The notes: generated from the letters alone by a model not told the origin. 64,000 bases of DNA from Betaproteobacteria bacterium (GCA_013289985.1 JABCYW010000005.1:31344-95343); one strand, 5' to 3'; shown: positions 1 through 9,392, counted from the stretch's first letter. Translations and numbers: made by a program.

Positions 1-561
1 GAGCGCCAGCGCGAGGATCTGCGCGAGGCCGCGGTTCAGGCCCGTGATGCGGCCCATCAGGCCGCGCAGCGTGAAGCGCAGCCGCTCGGACTGCGGCGAG
101 AAGCCCTCGCCCGGCGACAGTTCGAGCGCGATGCCGGTGAAGTGCGGCGCGAACTCCGCCAGCGTGAGCGTGCGCACGCCCACGCTCGGATCGTGGATCA
201 CGAGGCGGCGCGCCGACACCGACTCCAGCACCACGAAGTGGTTCATGTCCCAGTGCAGGATGCAGGGCAGCTGCAGCTCGCGCAGGTTGTGCAGGTCGAG
301 CTTCAGCGGGCGGCTGGCCATCCCCAGCGCCGCCGCCACGCGCACCAGGCCCTCGAAGTTGGCGCCCTTGCGCGACACGCCGAAGCGCAGGCGCAGCGAG
401 GGCAGGTCGGTGTCCAGCCCGAGGCTCACGGCCACCATCGCCAGGCACGCGAGGCCGCACTCGGTGGCCTCCGTCTGCAGGATCACCGGCAGGCGGCGGC
501 GCAGGCCCAGCCGGCGCGTGACGCCGGCAGGCACGGGGTCGTGCTCCATCGCGTCCGTCAT
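1..561 (-). CDS. C39-peptidase ABC exporter, N-terminal part (runs off the window)
   Basis: Partial gene: the first 187 residues, open to the window edge. This is a peptidase-containing ABC transporter of the bacteriocin/colicin V export type. It should cleave double-glycine leader peptides in the cytoplasm and export the cargo with the HlyD partner encoded just upstream. The C39 peptidase domain is visible at about residues 24-150: catalytic Cys35 in the ECGLACLAM motif, His108 in HWDMNHFVVL, and Asp124 in IHDPSVG. All three catalytic residues are present, so the peptidase should be active; CLD-type domains, which only bind substrate, lack the Cys. The membrane and ATPase domains lie outside the window. 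The ATG at 561 overlaps the TGA of the HlyD gene by 4 bases (ATGA), so the two are probably translationally coupled. The cargo peptide is not in view. Confidence 0.9.
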   Translation of the reverse strand, partial: MTDAMEHDPVPAGVTRRLGLRRRLPVILQTEATECGLACLAMVAVSLGLDTDLPSLRLRFGVSRKGANFEGLVRVAAALGMASRPLKLDLHNLRELQLPCILHWDMNHFVVLESVSARRLVIHDPSVGVRTLTLAEFAPHFTGIALELSPGEGFSPQSERLRFTLRGLMGRITGLNRGLAQILALAL

Positions 562-1820
562 CGCGCGGCCACCCGCCAGGCCGCCAGCGGCTCCAGGGCC
601 CACTCCACCAGCGTGCGGCGCTCGGCCACCAGGCTCGCCTGCACGTGCATGCCCGCCTTCAGCGAGGCGCGCCACGCGAGCGCGGCGTCGCCGGGCGCGT
701 CGGGATCGAGCGTGACGACCACGCGGAAGACGTTGTCCGGCGCGCCGGCGGCCGACTCGTTGCCGTCGCCCAGGTCGCGCGCCGCGACCGCGCTGCGCGA
801 GACCTCGCGCACGTGCGCGGCCAGCTGCCCGTAGCGCGAGTACGGGAACGCGTCCACGCGCAGCCACACGGGCATGCCCGCGCGCACGAAACCCGCCGAG
901 CGCGTGGGCACCCACAGCTCGGCCTCCAGCGCCGCGCCGGCCGGCAGCAGCGTGGCCAGCGTCTGGCCGGCGGCCACCGACTGGCCCGGCGCCGCCAGCA
1001 GCGCGGCGATCTCGCCGGCCTGCGGGGCCAGCACCTGGTTGCCGCGGCGCGACTCGTTCTCGGCCTGGGCCTGCGCAAGCGCCTGCACCTCGCGGCGCAT
1101 CTGCGCGCTCTCGCGGCCGGCCTGCAGCGGCAGCGAGGCGCGGTCGGCGCGCAGGGTGGCCAGCTCGGCCTGCGCGGCGCCGCGGGCGCGCTCCATCTCG
1201 GACAGCCGCGCCTGCTGGTCGAGCAGCTCGGTCTGCTTCTCGGCCGCCTCCACCGGCGACACCGCCCCGCTGCGCACGAGATCGGGATAGCGGCCGGCCA
1301 CGTCGCGCACCAGCTGCACGCGCTCGCGCTGCAACGCGATCTCGCGCTCCTGCTGCGCCAGGCCGGCCGCGACGGCGCCAACGCGCGCATCGAGCGAGGC
1401 CGCCTGCTGGCGCACCTGCAGGCCCTGCTGCTGCAGCTCGTCGCCGAGGCTGCCCTGGCGCAACGCGAGCGAGCGCGCGACGGCCTCCTGCGTGGGCCCG
1501 CTGGCGCTCGCCTGCTCGGTGGACAAGGCGACCACGGCCTGGCCCGCCGCCACCCGGGTGCCCTGCGCCGCGGGCGTGGCCACGACGACGCCGGCCTGCG
1601 GCGCCACCAGCCGCAGCACGCCGCCCGCGGGCATCAGCACGCCGCCCACCGACTCCTTGCGCGCGAAGCCCTGCGTGCACGCGAACACCACCAGCGCCAG
1701 CACCAGCAGCACGAAGAACGCGGCGACGGCGGTCTGCCACGGGCTGCGCGTCAACACGATCGCACCGTGGAATCTCTGACGCTGGTGATCGACGGCCTGG
1801 CGGCGGAACAGCTCGGTCAT
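558..1820 (-). CDS. HlyD-family periplasmic adaptor (type I secretion membrane fusion protein)
   Basis: 420 residues. It links the inner-membrane ABC exporter to an outer-membrane TolC-like channel. There is a short cytoplasmic N-terminus, one membrane helix at about residues 28-50, a first lipoyl-like beta segment (about 60-100), a long alanine/glutamine/arginine-rich coiled coil (about 105-250), and a second lipoyl and beta-barrel half after that, as in HlyD/RaxA/CvaA proteins. I chose the ATG at 1820 because the residues then run MTELFRRQ straight into the membrane helix; an upstream in-frame start at 1931 would add 37 unconserved residues. It is the first gene of a two-gene operon and ends in a 4-base overlap with the C39 exporter. 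No obvious small GG-leader peptide gene lies between 1821 and 2004. Confidence 0.9.
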   Translation of the reverse strand: MTELFRRQAVDHQRQRFHGAIVLTRSPWQTAVAAFFVLLVLALVVFACTQGFARKESVGGVLMPAGGVLRLVAPQAGVVVATPAAQGTRVAAGQAVVALSTEQASASGPTQEAVARSLALRQGSLGDELQQQGLQVRQQAASLDARVGAVAAGLAQQEREIALQRERVQLVRDVAGRYPDLVRSGAVSPVEAAEKQTELLDQQARLSEMERARGAAQAELATLRADRASLPLQAGRESAQMRREVQALAQAQAENESRRGNQVLAPQAGEIAALLAAPGQSVAAGQTLATLLPAGAALEAELWVPTRSAGFVRAGMPVWLRVDAFPYSRYGQLAAHVREVSRSAVAARDLGDGNESAAGAPDNVFRVVVTLDPDAPGDAALAWRASLKAGMHVQASLVAERRTLVEWALEPLAAWRVAAR

Positions 1821-2004
1821 GGGAAGGGGTTGGGGCGACGCGCGCGACCGCGAAGCGTAGCTCAGAAATCGGTCGCTTCCATCGGCGCGAGCCCTGTAGG
1901 CATGCAACGCGGGCATCACCCCGATGCGCATTCGTCAACCGGGCCCGCGGTGCGCCGGGCTACAGTCGGCCTCCCCTTCCAACAAGCGCATTCCGGAGCC
2001 CCGC

Positions 2005-2691
2005 ATGAAGCTGCTGATCGGCAACAAGAACTACTCGTCCTGGTCGATGCGTCCGTGGGTGATGCTCACGCAGTTCGACATCCCGTTCGAGGAGGTCATG
2101 GCGCGCTTCGACAGCTTCGAGGCCGACTCGAGGTTCAAGGCCACCGTGGGCGCGCTGTCGCCGGCCGGCAAGGTGCCCATCCTGGTCGAGGACGACGGCT
2201 TCGCCGTGTGGGACACGCTGGCCATCGCCGAGTACGTGGCCGAGAAGTTTCCCGCCCGGGCCCTGTGGCCGCGCGACGCGAAGCGGCGCGCCCGCGCGCG
2301 CAGCGTCTGCGCCGAGATGCACAGCGGCTTCGGCGCGCTGCGCAACGCGTTCGGCATGAACATCGAGGCCGCGCTGCCCGAGGTGGGCGCGCGGGTGCTG
2401 GCCGGGAACGCCGACGCGCGCGCCGACCTGGCCCGCATGACGCGGCTGTGGCAGGAGGCGCTGGCCGAGTCCGGTGGCCCGTACCTGTTCGGCGAGTACT
2501 CCATCGCCGATGCCTACTTCGCCCCGGTGGTCATGCGCATGCGCACCTACGCGCTGCCGGTGCCGCCCGACGTGGCCGCCTACATCGAGCGCGCGGTCGC
2601 GGCCAAGGGCACGGCGGCCTGGATCCGCGGCGCGCTGGCGGAGAAGGACTTCCTGCAGTTCGAGGAGCCGTACCGGACGTCGCGCGACTGA
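2005..2691 (+). CDS. Glutathione S-transferase family protein
   Basis: 228 residues, normal GST length. The thioredoxin-fold N-terminal domain opens with MKLLIGNKNYSSWSMRPW; the SSWS segment sits where the glutathione-activating Ser/Cys is expected. The helical C-terminal domain follows from about residue 90. It probably conjugates or reduces small electrophiles with glutathione in the cytoplasm; the substrate cannot be told from sequence. The ATG at 2005 is preceded by a GGAG at 1995-1998, which supports this start over an upstream in-frame ATG at 1924. A TACAGT at about 1960 may be its -10 box. Confidence 0.9.
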   Translation: MKLLIGNKNYSSWSMRPWVMLTQFDIPFEEVMARFDSFEADSRFKATVGALSPAGKVPILVEDDGFAVWDTLAIAEYVAEKFPARALWPRDAKRRARARSVCAEMHSGFGALRNAFGMNIEAALPEVGARVLAGNADARADLARMTRLWQEALAESGGPYLFGEYSIADAYFAPVVMRMRTYALPVPPDVAAYIERAVAAKGTAAWIRGALAEKDFLQFEEPYRTSRD

Positions 2692-2755
2692 CGCTGGCAC
2701 GCGACGCGGCCGCGTTCGCTGCCGTGCGCGACGGCGGTGCGCGGGCTTACTTCGG

Positions 2756-2761
2756 TATATT
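2756..2761 (+). promoter_or_regulatory. Probable -10 box of the lytic transglycosylase gene
   Basis: TATATT in an otherwise GC-rich stretch. It ends 8 bases before the ATG at 2770, so transcription would begin within a base or two of the start codon. No Shine-Dalgarno sequence fits between. I see no good -35 box. Confidence 0.4.
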
Positions 2762-2769
2762 GGACGAAC

Positions 2770-5049
2770 ATGTCCGCTCCCCGTTTCCCAGCGCTCGCCC
2801 CCTTCGCGCTCGCAGCGTTCGCGCTGCTGTCCGCCACCTCCGCGCAGTCCCAGGCGCCCGCGGCCGCAGCGTCCTCGGCCCCGGTCGAGGCGACGCCGGC
2901 CGGCCCGTCTTCCCGCGCCGCCGACGAGGAGCCGGAGCCGGGCGTCGCCGCATCCGCCCCGACGCCGGCGGCGCCGCCTCCCGCAGCGGCGCGCGCGGTG
3001 CCGCCCGCCGCCACGCCGACGCCTCCCGCGCCCGAGGCCGCCGCGCTGCCGCCGGTCACGCCGGCCGATGCCCCCACGGGTAACGCCACCAACGCCCGCG
3101 ACGACGTCATCCGCGACGCCCGCGACGCCTTCCAGCGCCACGACCGCGCCCGGCTGGCGCTGCTGCGCGCCACGGCGGTCACCAACCGCCTGGCGCTGGC
3201 GCCCTGGGTGGACTACTGGGAGCTGACGAACCGGATCTCCGAGGTGAGCGCCGACGAGGTCGAGCAGTTCTACGTGCGCTGGCCCGGCACCTACGTGGAG
3301 GACCGGCTGCGCAACGACTGGCTGCTGGAGGTGGGCCACCGCCACGACTGGGACGCGTTCAAGCGCGACTATCCGCGCCTTCGCATGACCGACGACCGCA
3401 GCGTCGCCTGCTACGCGACGCTCGTCGACCACCTCGCCGGCAAGGAGGTGCGCGACATCGCGCTGGCGCAGTGGCTCGCGATCAAGGACATCGACGGCGG
3501 CTGCCAGCTGCTGGCCCAGACGCTCCACGACGACCAGGTGTTCACCGACGCCGACGTCTGGCGCCGCCTGCGCCGGGCCGCCGACTTCAACGCGAAGAGC
3601 GCCGAGCGCGCGATGCGCGGCGCGGCGCAGATCCTGGGCAAGCCGGCCGTCAAGGAGATCGCCGCGCTGCAGGACAACCCGGCGCGCTTCATCACGCGCA
3701 AGGCCGACGTCGACACCACGCGGCGCAACGAGATGGTCGCGCTCGCGCTGGCCCGAATGGGCGCGAGCGATCCCGCCGCCGCGGCGCTGCAGCTGCAGGA
3801 ACGCTGGCAGTCGTCCATCGGCGCGGACAACGCCGCCTGGGCCTGGGCCGTGATCGCCAAGCACGGCGCGCAGGCGCTGCTGCCCGAGGCCGTGGACTGG
3901 GCCGATCGCGCCTGGGCCGCCCGCAAGCCGGCGCGCAAGGGCGAGGCGCTCGCGCCGCCCGACTGGGGCGACGACGTGCTGGCGTGGCACGCGCGCGCCG
4001 CGTTGCGCGCGGGCGGCGGCTCGCAGCGCTGGAAGAACGTGATGCGCGCCATCGACGCGATGAGCCCTGCCGAGCGCGCCGCCGACAACTGGGTCTACTG
4101 GCGCGCGCAGGCCGAACTCGCGCTGGGCCTGCTGGCCGCGGGCGCCGAGAACGACGCCGCCACCGCCGCGGCGCGCCAGAAGCTGGCCGCGCTGTCGTCG
4201 ACGGTCAGCTTCTACGGCCTGCTCGCCGCGGAAGACCTGGGCAACCAGTTCGCGCTGCCGCCCAGGCCCCTGCCCATCACGCCGCTGGAACGCGGGCTGG
4301 CGCACGCGAACCCGGGCCTGCAGCGCGCGCTGGCGCTCAACGCGCTGGACATGCGCGACGAGGGCCGCCGCGAGTGGAACTACACGTTGCGCGGCATGGG
4401 CGACCGCGACCTGATGGCCGCGGCCCAGTGGGCCTGCGACATGAGCGACTGGCAGCTGTGCATCAACACCAGCGAGCGCACCAAGATCGAGATCGACATC
4501 GCGCAGCGCTACCCGATGCCGTTCCGGCGCGACATCGTCGAGGCCGCCACCAACGCCAGCCTCGACCCGGCCTTCGTCTTCGGCCTCATCCGCCAGGAGA
4601 CGCGCTTCATGGGCAACATGAAATCCGCGGTCGGCGCCAACGGGCTGATGCAGCTGATGCCGGCCACCGCCAGGTGGGCCGCGAAGAAGGGCGGCATCCC
4701 CTACCGGCCCGAGCTGATCACCGACCCGTCCACCAACCTTCGCATCGGCTGCTTCTACCTGAAGATGGTGCTCGACAGCCTCGGCGGCTCCGACCCGATG
4801 GCCGCCGCCGCCTACAACGCCGGCCCGGCGCGTCCGCGGCGATGGCGCGGCGGGGTGATGCTGGCGCCCGAGGTCTGGGCCGAGAACGTGCCGTTCCTCG
4901 AGACACGCGACTACGTCAAGAAAGTGATGTCCAACGCCGCGATCTACGCCGCGTTGCTGGGCGACAAGGGGCCGCAGCTGCGCCCGCGACTGGGCCCGCA
5001 GATCGGGCCGCGCGACGCCGAGCAGCCGCTGGCGCCGGACATGCCATGA
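2770..5049 (+). CDS. slt: Soluble lytic murein transglycosylase (Slt70-like)
   Basis: 759 residues. It cleaves the MurNAc-GlcNAc bond of peptidoglycan in the periplasm with formation of 1,6-anhydro-MurNAc. A signal peptide (residues 1 to about 30, hydrophobic, ending ATSAQSQA) is followed by an Ala/Pro-rich linker to about residue 110, then a long alpha-helical U domain, and a C-terminal goose-lysozyme-like catalytic domain. The catalytic Glu is Glu610 in the motif GLIRQETRF, followed by the typical [13 protein letters not shown] and AAAAYNAGP motifs. Its stop overlaps the ATG of cca by 4 bases. The linker is longer than in E. coli Slt. The gene probably starts with little or no 5-prime leader (see the -10 box at 2756). 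Confidence 0.95.
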   Translation: MSAPRFPALAPFALAAFALLSATSAQSQAPAAAASSAPVEATPAGPSSRAADEEPEPGVAASAPTPAAPPPAAARAVPPAATPTPPAPEAAALPPVTPADAPTGNATNARDDVIRDARDAFQRHDRARLALLRATAVTNRLALAPWVDYWELTNRISEVSADEVEQFYVRWPGTYVEDRLRNDWLLEVGHRHDWDAFKRDYPRLRMTDDRSVACYATLVDHLAGKEVRDIALAQWLAIKDIDGGCQLLAQTLHDDQVFTDADVWRRLRRAADFNAKSAERAMRGAAQILGKPAVKEIAALQDNPARFITRKADVDTTRRNEMVALALARMGASDPAAAALQLQERWQSSIGADNAAWAWAVIAKHGAQALLPEAVDWADRAWAARKPARKGEALAPPDWGDDVLAWHARAALRAGGGSQRWKNVMRAIDAMSPAERAADNWVYWRAQAELALGLLAAGAENDAATAAARQKLAALSSTVSFYGLLAAEDLGNQFALPPRPLPITPLERGLAHANPGLQRALALNALDMRDEGRREWNYTLRGMGDRDLMAAAQWACDMSDWQLCINTSERTKIEIDIAQRYPMPFRRDIVEAATNASLDPAFVFGLIRQETRFMGNMKSAVGANGLMQLMPATARWAAKKGGIPYRPELITDPSTNLRIGCFYLKMVLDSLGGSDPMAAAAYNAGPARPRRWRGGVMLAPEVWAENVPFLETRDYVKKVMSNAAIYAALLGDKGPQLRPRLGPQIGPRDAEQPLAPDMP

Positions 5050-6278
5050 AGGCGTACGTGGTCGGCGGCGCGGTGCGCGATCGCCTGCTGGGCGAGCCGG
5101 TGAACGACCGCGACTGGGTCGTCACCGGCGCGAGCCCGCAGGACATGCTGGACGCCGGCTACCTGCCCGTGGGCAAGGATTTCCCCGTGTTCCTGCATCC
5201 GAAGACGCACGAGGAATACGCGCTCGCGCGCACCGAGCGCAAGACCGGCCCGGGCTACCGCGGCTTCGAGGTGTACGCCGCGCCCGACGTCACGCTGGAG
5301 GACGACCTGGTGCGCCGCGACCTGACGATCAATGCGATCGCGCAGGCCGACGACGGCACGCTGGTGGACCCGCACGGCGGCCAGCGCGACCTCGCCGCGC
5401 GGGTGTTGCGCCACGTCTCCGCGGCCTTCGCCGAGGACCCGGTGCGCATCCTGCGCCTGGCCCGCTTCGCCGCGCGCTGGCCGCACTTCACCGTCGCGCC
5501 CGAGACCACCGCGCTGATGCGCGAGATGGTGGACGCCGGCGAGGTGGACGCGCTGGTGGCCGAGCGGGTGTGGCAGGAGCTCTCGCGGGGGCTGATGGAA
5601 CGCGCGCCGGCGCGCATGTTCGAGGTGCTGCGCAGCATCGGCGCGCTTGCGAGGCTGCTGCCCGAGGTGGACGCGCTGTTCGGCGTGCCGCAGCCGCCCG
5701 CGCACCACCCCGAGATCGACACCGGCGTGCACACGCTGATGGTGCTGGACCGCTGCGCGGCCACCGGCCAGCCGCTGCCGGTGCGCTGGGCCTGCCTCGT
5801 GCACGACCTGGGCAAGGCCACGACACCGGCCGACGTGCTGCCACGCCACATCGGCCACGAGCAGCGCGGCGAGAAGCTGATCCGCCGGGTCGACGAGCGC
5901 CTGCGCGTGCCGGTGGACTGCGCCGAGCTCGCGCTGCTGACCGCGCGCGAGCACACCCATGTGCACGCGAGCCAGCAGCTCGATGGCGCGGCGCTGATGC
6001 GCCTGCTGGAGCGCTGCGACGCGTTCCGCCGCCCCGAGCGCTTCCTGCAGATGCTGGCCGCCTGCGAATGCGACGCCACCGGCCGGCTGGGTTTCGAGGA
6101 CCGCCCCTACCCGCAGCGCGCACGCCTGGCACAGGCGCTGCGGATCGCGCAGGACGTCGACGCCCGCGCGGCGTCGGCGCAGGCCATCGAGCGAGGAATG
6201 AAGGGCCCGGCCATCGCGGACGCGATCCGGCAGGCGCGCGTGAACGCGCTCAAGACCGCCATGCCGCGCGCGGATTGA
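5046..6278 (+). CDS. cca: Multifunctional CCA tRNA nucleotidyltransferase
   Basis: 410 residues, matching the class II bacterial CCA enzyme with an HD domain (E. coli Cca is about the same length). It adds or repairs the CCA end of tRNAs. The N-terminal GGAVRDRLL motif (residues 7-15) binds nucleotide, and D21 and D23 in NDRDW are the metal-binding carboxylates; [10 protein letters not shown] is the next conserved block. The HD phosphohydrolase domain is seen in [10 protein letters not shown]. It overlaps the slt stop by 4 bases (ATGA). Confidence 0.96.
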   Translation: MKAYVVGGAVRDRLLGEPVNDRDWVVTGASPQDMLDAGYLPVGKDFPVFLHPKTHEEYALARTERKTGPGYRGFEVYAAPDVTLEDDLVRRDLTINAIAQADDGTLVDPHGGQRDLAARVLRHVSAAFAEDPVRILRLARFAARWPHFTVAPETTALMREMVDAGEVDALVAERVWQELSRGLMERAPARMFEVLRSIGALARLLPEVDALFGVPQPPAHHPEIDTGVHTLMVLDRCAATGQPLPVRWACLVHDLGKATTPADVLPRHIGHEQRGEKLIRRVDERLRVPVDCAELALLTAREHTHVHASQQLDGAALMRLLERCDAFRRPERFLQMLAACECDATGRLGFEDRPYPQRARLAQALRIAQDVDARAASAQAIERGMKGPAIADAIRQARVNALKTAMPRAD

Positions 6279-6314
6279 TCCGTATCGTCGAGCTGGCGGG
6301 CACAATGGCCGGCC

Positions 6315-6632
6315 ATGAGCGCTGAACGCTTCGGCTATTTCAATCCCACCCGCGGCTACCACCGCGTCAAGAACGGCTTCTCGTGGCCCGCGTTCCTCTT
6401 TGGCGCCTCGTGGGCCTGTGCCAAGGGGCTGTGGTTGCCGATGCTGGCGATGCTGGGCATGGACTCGCTGATCTGGTTCGCCAGCGGGCTCGCAGAAGCC
6501 CGGCAGGACGACGGGCTGGCGCTGAGCACCCTCGTGATCGTGATCACCTACTGTGTGCTGCGCGGCCGCTGGGCCAACGCGCTGTGGCGCGCGAAGCTGC
6601 TGCGCGAGGGCTACCGGACCACGCGCACGTGA
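6315..6632 (+). CDS. DUF2628 small membrane protein
   Basis: 105 residues. Two hydrophobic segments (about 24-48 and 68-86) and an N-terminal YFNPTRGYHRVKNGFSWPAFLFG block are typical of DUF2628 inner-membrane proteins, whose function is unknown. A CACAAT at 6301-6306 may be its -10 box; it lies 8 bases from the ATG, leaving no room for a ribosome binding site. Nothing in the neighbours reveals a role. Confidence 0.8.
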   Translation: MSAERFGYFNPTRGYHRVKNGFSWPAFLFGASWACAKGLWLPMLAMLGMDSLIWFASGLAEARQDDGLALSTLVIVITYCVLRGRWANALWRAKLLREGYRTTRT

Positions 6633-6635
6633 CGC

Positions 6636-6827
6636 TCACCTGATCCAGGCGATCGCGCTGGCGATCAGGAACAGCAGGAGCGCGCTGCCCACCGGCACGA
6701 AGACCTCGCGCCCGGCCACGCGAAAACGCAGGTCGCCGGGCAGGCGGCCGAAGCCGTGGCGCGTCATCCAGTCGCCGAAGCGGTTGAAGACCAGCAGGCA
6801 CAGCACGAGGACGAGGAGCCACCTCAC
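6636..6827 (-). CDS. DUF2905 small membrane protein, GTG start
   Basis: 63 residues. Two membrane segments flank a short polar loop with the GRLPGDLRF motif typical of the DUF2905 family (function unknown). The GTG start at 6827 overlaps the stop of the upstream methyltransferase gene (GTGA), so the two are probably co-translated. It lies tail to tail with the DUF2628 gene, with 3 bases between the stops. Confidence 0.8.
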   Translation of the reverse strand: MRWLLVLVLCLLVFNRFGDWMTRHGFGRLPGDLRFRVAGREVFVPVGSALLLFLIASAIAWIR

Positions 6828-8116
6828 AGCATGTGCGAGCGGTCGCCCGAGCGAAACCCGATCGGGTCGAGTTCGCAGTTGCGCGCGAGCGCGATCACCT
6901 TGAACAGCTCGCCCATCTCGTGTTCGTTGACGAGCTTCTGCGCGTTGGGGCGCTTGGCAACGCTGGCGGCGGCCAGCAGGTCGACCAGGCCGCAGTTGAT
7001 GAGGAAACGCGCCTGCGAGGTGTAGCCCAGCACCGTGAGGCCGGCCTCCTGCGCCGCCAGCGCGATGCCGGAGAAGTTGACGTGCGCGGTGATGTCCTTG
7101 GCGCCGATGTCCACCAGCGGATCGCCGTCGGCCTGGTGGGCCTGGTGGCACATCAGCGTGCCGCCCGTGCGTTGCGGGTGGTAGTACTCGTGCTCGGGAA
7201 AGCCGTAGTCGACCAGGATCGCGACGCCGCGCTGGAGGCGGTCGGCCAGGCTCGCGACGAAGCTTTCGGCGATGGTGTGGATCTCGGTGACGCTGCCGTC
7301 GGGGAAGAAGCCGTCCATCAGCGCCGAGGCGGCCTGGGTCTCGCCTTCGAGGGAGAACGGGACGTCGAGGTCGGCGAATGCAAACCGACGCTGCTCGTCA
7401 GCGGGCTTTCCAGCCGAGGGAGCGCGGGATCCGGCTTCGCCGGGCCCGTCCCGGCCGGCCCCCTCGGGGGACAGGGAGCGCGAGCGACCGTGGGGGTACA
7501 GATCCACCACGCCGCGCTCGTGCCAGCGGCCGCCCGCGCGGTGCAGCAGCTTCACGGGCATCGCGTCGAGCACCTCGTTGCCGACGACCACGCCCTCCAT
7601 GGTCTCGGGCCAGGCGTCCAGCCACTGCACGCGCGGCGCGAAGCGGGCCAGGCGCGCCTGCTGGCGCTCGCGCAACGGCCCGGACAACTCGATGATCGTC
7701 AGATCCACCGGCTGGCGGAGCATGCCGTCGTCGTCGGCGTCGTCGGCGTCCAGCGCCTCCAGCAGCTGTTCGGCCAGCGCGCCGGAGCCGGCGCCGAACT
7801 CGTAGACGCGCCCGGTGCCCGACGCCGCCAGGGCCTCGCGCACCTGCACCGCCAGCGCGCGGCCGAAAAACGGCGACAATTCGGGGGCGGTGACGAAATC
7901 GCTGCCGCCCTCGGGCCCGAGGCCGAAGATGCGGCGTCCGCCGCCGTAGTAGCCCAGGCCGGGCGCGTACAGCGCCTCCGCCATGAAGTCGTCGAATGGC
8001 ATCCAGCCGCCGGCCGCCGCCACGCGCGCGGCAATGCGGTCGACGAGCGGGCCGCTCGTCGAGGGGGAAGAATCTGAGTTGGCGCCCGCGAGATCGGGCC
8101 TGGAATTGCGCTGCAT
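6824..8116 (-). CDS. MidA/NDUFAF7-type SAM-dependent methyltransferase with in-frame repeat insert
   Basis: 430 residues. It is a class I methyltransferase of the COG1565 family, whose mitochondrial relative NDUFAF7 methylates an arginine of complex I; the bacterial role is not settled. Motifs seen: a family N-terminal block (GWMPFDDFMAEALYAPGLGYY), the SAM-binding VYEFGAGSGALAEQLL, and GNEVLDAMPVKLL. Residues about 207-236 are a Pro/Gly/Ser/Arg-rich stretch that reads through a dispersed palindromic repeat (7411-7498) and has no counterpart I know in the family. The start is ATG 8116, with a TACAAT -10 box (8130-8125) only 8 bases upstream on this strand. Only 21 bases separate it from the divergent SDR gene. 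Confidence 0.88.
   Translation of the reverse strand: MQRNSRPDLAGANSDSSPSTSGPLVDRIAARVAAAGGWMPFDDFMAEALYAPGLGYYGGGRRIFGLGPEGGSDFVTAPELSPFFGRALAVQVREALAASGTGRVYEFGAGSGALAEQLLEALDADDADDDGMLRQPVDLTIIELSGPLRERQQARLARFAPRVQWLDAWPETMEGVVVGNEVLDAMPVKLLHRAGGRWHERGVVDLYPHGRSRSLSPEGAGRDGPGEAGSRAPSAGKPADEQRRFAFADLDVPFSLEGETQAASALMDGFFPDGSVTEIHTIAESFVASLADRLQRGVAILVDYGFPEHEYYHPQRTGGTLMCHQAHQADGDPLVDIGAKDITAHVNFSGIALAAQEAGLTVLGYTSQARFLINCGLVDLLAAASVAKRPNAQKLVNEHEMGELFKVIALARNCELDPIGFRSGDRSHML
7411..7498. repeat. Dispersed palindromic GC-rich repeat inside a coding region
   Basis: The stretch holds the palindrome CCCCCTCGGGGG, a smaller inverted repeat ATCCGGCTTCGCCGGG, and a direct repeat of GGGAGCGCG at both ends, finishing with CGACCGTGGGGGTA. 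This layout matches the intergenic repeats scattered through Comamonadaceae-type genomes (family knowledge, not searched). Here it lies in frame within the MidA-type methyltransferase gene. A possible degenerate relative is at 56366-56411. Confidence 0.65.
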
Positions 8117-8124
8117 CGAATCAA

Positions 8125-8130
8125 ATTGTA
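8125..8130 (-). promoter_or_regulatory. Probable -10 box of the MidA-type methyltransferase gene
   Basis: Read on the minus strand this is TACAAT, 8 bases upstream of the ATG at 8116. Any -35 element would fall inside the first codons of the divergent SDR gene (8138). The transcript would start at or next to the ATG. Confidence 0.4.
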
Positions 8131-8137
8131 GGGATCA

Positions 8138-8983
8138 ATGGCCCACCCCCACCACCTCGACGCCGAAATGTCGCCCGCCGCGCGCCCCGTGGCGCTGGTG
8201 ACGGGCGCGGCGCGCCGCATCGGCCGCGTGATCGCGCTCGAGCTGGCGCACGCCGGCTTCGACATCGCGCTGCACCACCGCGGCGCCGCGCCCCGGTCGC
8301 TCGCCGAGGCCGCGTCCACGGCGGAGGAACTGCGCGCGGTCGGCGCGCGCGTGGAGGTCTTCGCCGCCGACTTCGCCGACCCGGCCGCGACGGCCGCGCT
8401 GCTGCCCGCCATCGCCGAAGCCTTCGGGCGCGTCGACGCGGTGGTCAACAGCGCGTCGCGCTTCGAGTACGACAGCCCCGCCACCTTCGACGCCGCCCTG
8501 CTCGAATCGCTGGTGCGCAGCAACACGGCGGCGCCGGTGGCGCTCGCGCGGGCGCTCGCCGCCCAGGCCACCGCGCAGCCCGCGCACGCCCGCGTGACGC
8601 CATGCGTGGTGAACCTGCTCGACCAGAAGCTGCACAACCCGAACCCCGACTACTTCTCGTACACGCTCACCAAGGCCGCGCTGGCGCACGCCACCGTGCT
8701 GCTGGCCCAGGCGCTGGCGCCGGCGGTGCGCGTGTGCGGCGTGTCGCCGGGCATCACGCTCGTCTCCGGCCCGATGGACGAGGACGAGTTCGCCAAGGCC
8801 CACAAGCTCACCGCGCTGGGCCGCTCGTCCACGCCGGAAGACATCGCGCGCGCCGTGCGCTTCCTCATCGAGTCGCCCGCCATCACCGGCGTCGACCTGC
8901 CCGTCGACGGCGGCCAGCACCTCGTCGCCCAGTCGCGCGACGTGCTGTTCCTGGCTCGCGACGCCCAATCCGCATCGAACTGA
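8138..8983 (+). CDS. Pteridine-reductase-like short-chain dehydrogenase (FolM/PTR1 type)
   Basis: 281 residues. The Rossmann motif is TGAARRIGR, the TGxxxRxG form found in pteridine reductases and FolM rather than the classical TGxxxGxG of most SDRs. The catalytic Tyr/Lys pair is in YFSYTLTKAAL. The next gene, folB, acts on dihydroneopterin, so reduction of dihydrofolate, dihydromonapterin or dihydrobiopterin is the likeliest reaction (inference from motif plus neighbour). The ATG at 8138 is used; a second in-frame ATG at 8168 is also possible. It lies 10 bases before folB, in a folM-folB-ttcA gene string. Confidence 0.85.
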   Translation: MAHPHHLDAEMSPAARPVALVTGAARRIGRVIALELAHAGFDIALHHRGAAPRSLAEAASTAEELRAVGARVEVFAADFADPAATAALLPAIAEAFGRVDAVVNSASRFEYDSPATFDAALLESLVRSNTAAPVALARALAAQATAQPAHARVTPCVVNLLDQKLHNPNPDYFSYTLTKAALAHATVLLAQALAPAVRVCGVSPGITLVSGPMDEDEFAKAHKLTALGRSSTPEDIARAVRFLIESPAITGVDLPVDGGQHLVAQSRDVLFLARDAQSASN

Positions 8984-8993
8984 AGTCCGCACC

Positions 8994-9392
8994 ATGCACA
9001 GCCTCCTGCACCACCCCACCCTCATGGACTGCCGCCGGCTGTTCCTGCGCAACTACGAGGTGTGGATCAACATCGGCGTGCACGAGTTCGAGAAGAAGGG
9101 CGAGCAGCGCGTGCTGATCAACGTCGACCTCTACGTGCCGCTGGCCTCGTCCACGCCCAAGGCCGACCAGCTGAACGAGGTGCTCGACTACGACTTCATC
9201 CGCTCCACCATCGCCAACCGCATGGCGCGCGGCCACGTGCACCTGCAGGAGACGCTGTGCGACGACGTGCTGGCGCTGATGCTGGCGCATCCGAACGTGC
9301 GCGCGGCGCGCGTGTCGACGGAAAAGCCCGACGTCTATCCCGACTGCGAATCGGTGGGCGTGGAGGTGTTCGGCCTGAAGGAGGCGGCATGA
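8994..9392 (+). CDS. folB: Dihydroneopterin aldolase
   Basis: 132 residues. It converts 7,8-dihydroneopterin to 6-hydroxymethyl-dihydropterin and glycolaldehyde in folate synthesis. The family pattern is clear: [22 protein letters not shown] near the N-terminus, [10 protein letters not shown], the [11 protein letters not shown] segment holding the pterin-binding Glu, and [19 protein letters not shown] near the C-terminus. Its stop overlaps the ttcA start by 4 bases (ATGA). Confidence 0.93.
   Translation: MHSLLHHPTLMDCRRLFLRNYEVWINIGVHEFEKKGEQRVLINVDLYVPLASSTPKADQLNEVLDYDFIRSTIANRMARGHVHLQETLCDDVLALMLAHPNVRAARVSTEKPDVYPDCESVGVEVFGLKEAA

Noticed and set aside
645..3083. Very long open frame antisense to the HlyD and GST genes (over 800 codons)
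   Set aside because: Arg/Ala/His/Gly-rich with no family pattern; it arises because high GC leaves few stop codons opposite real genes.
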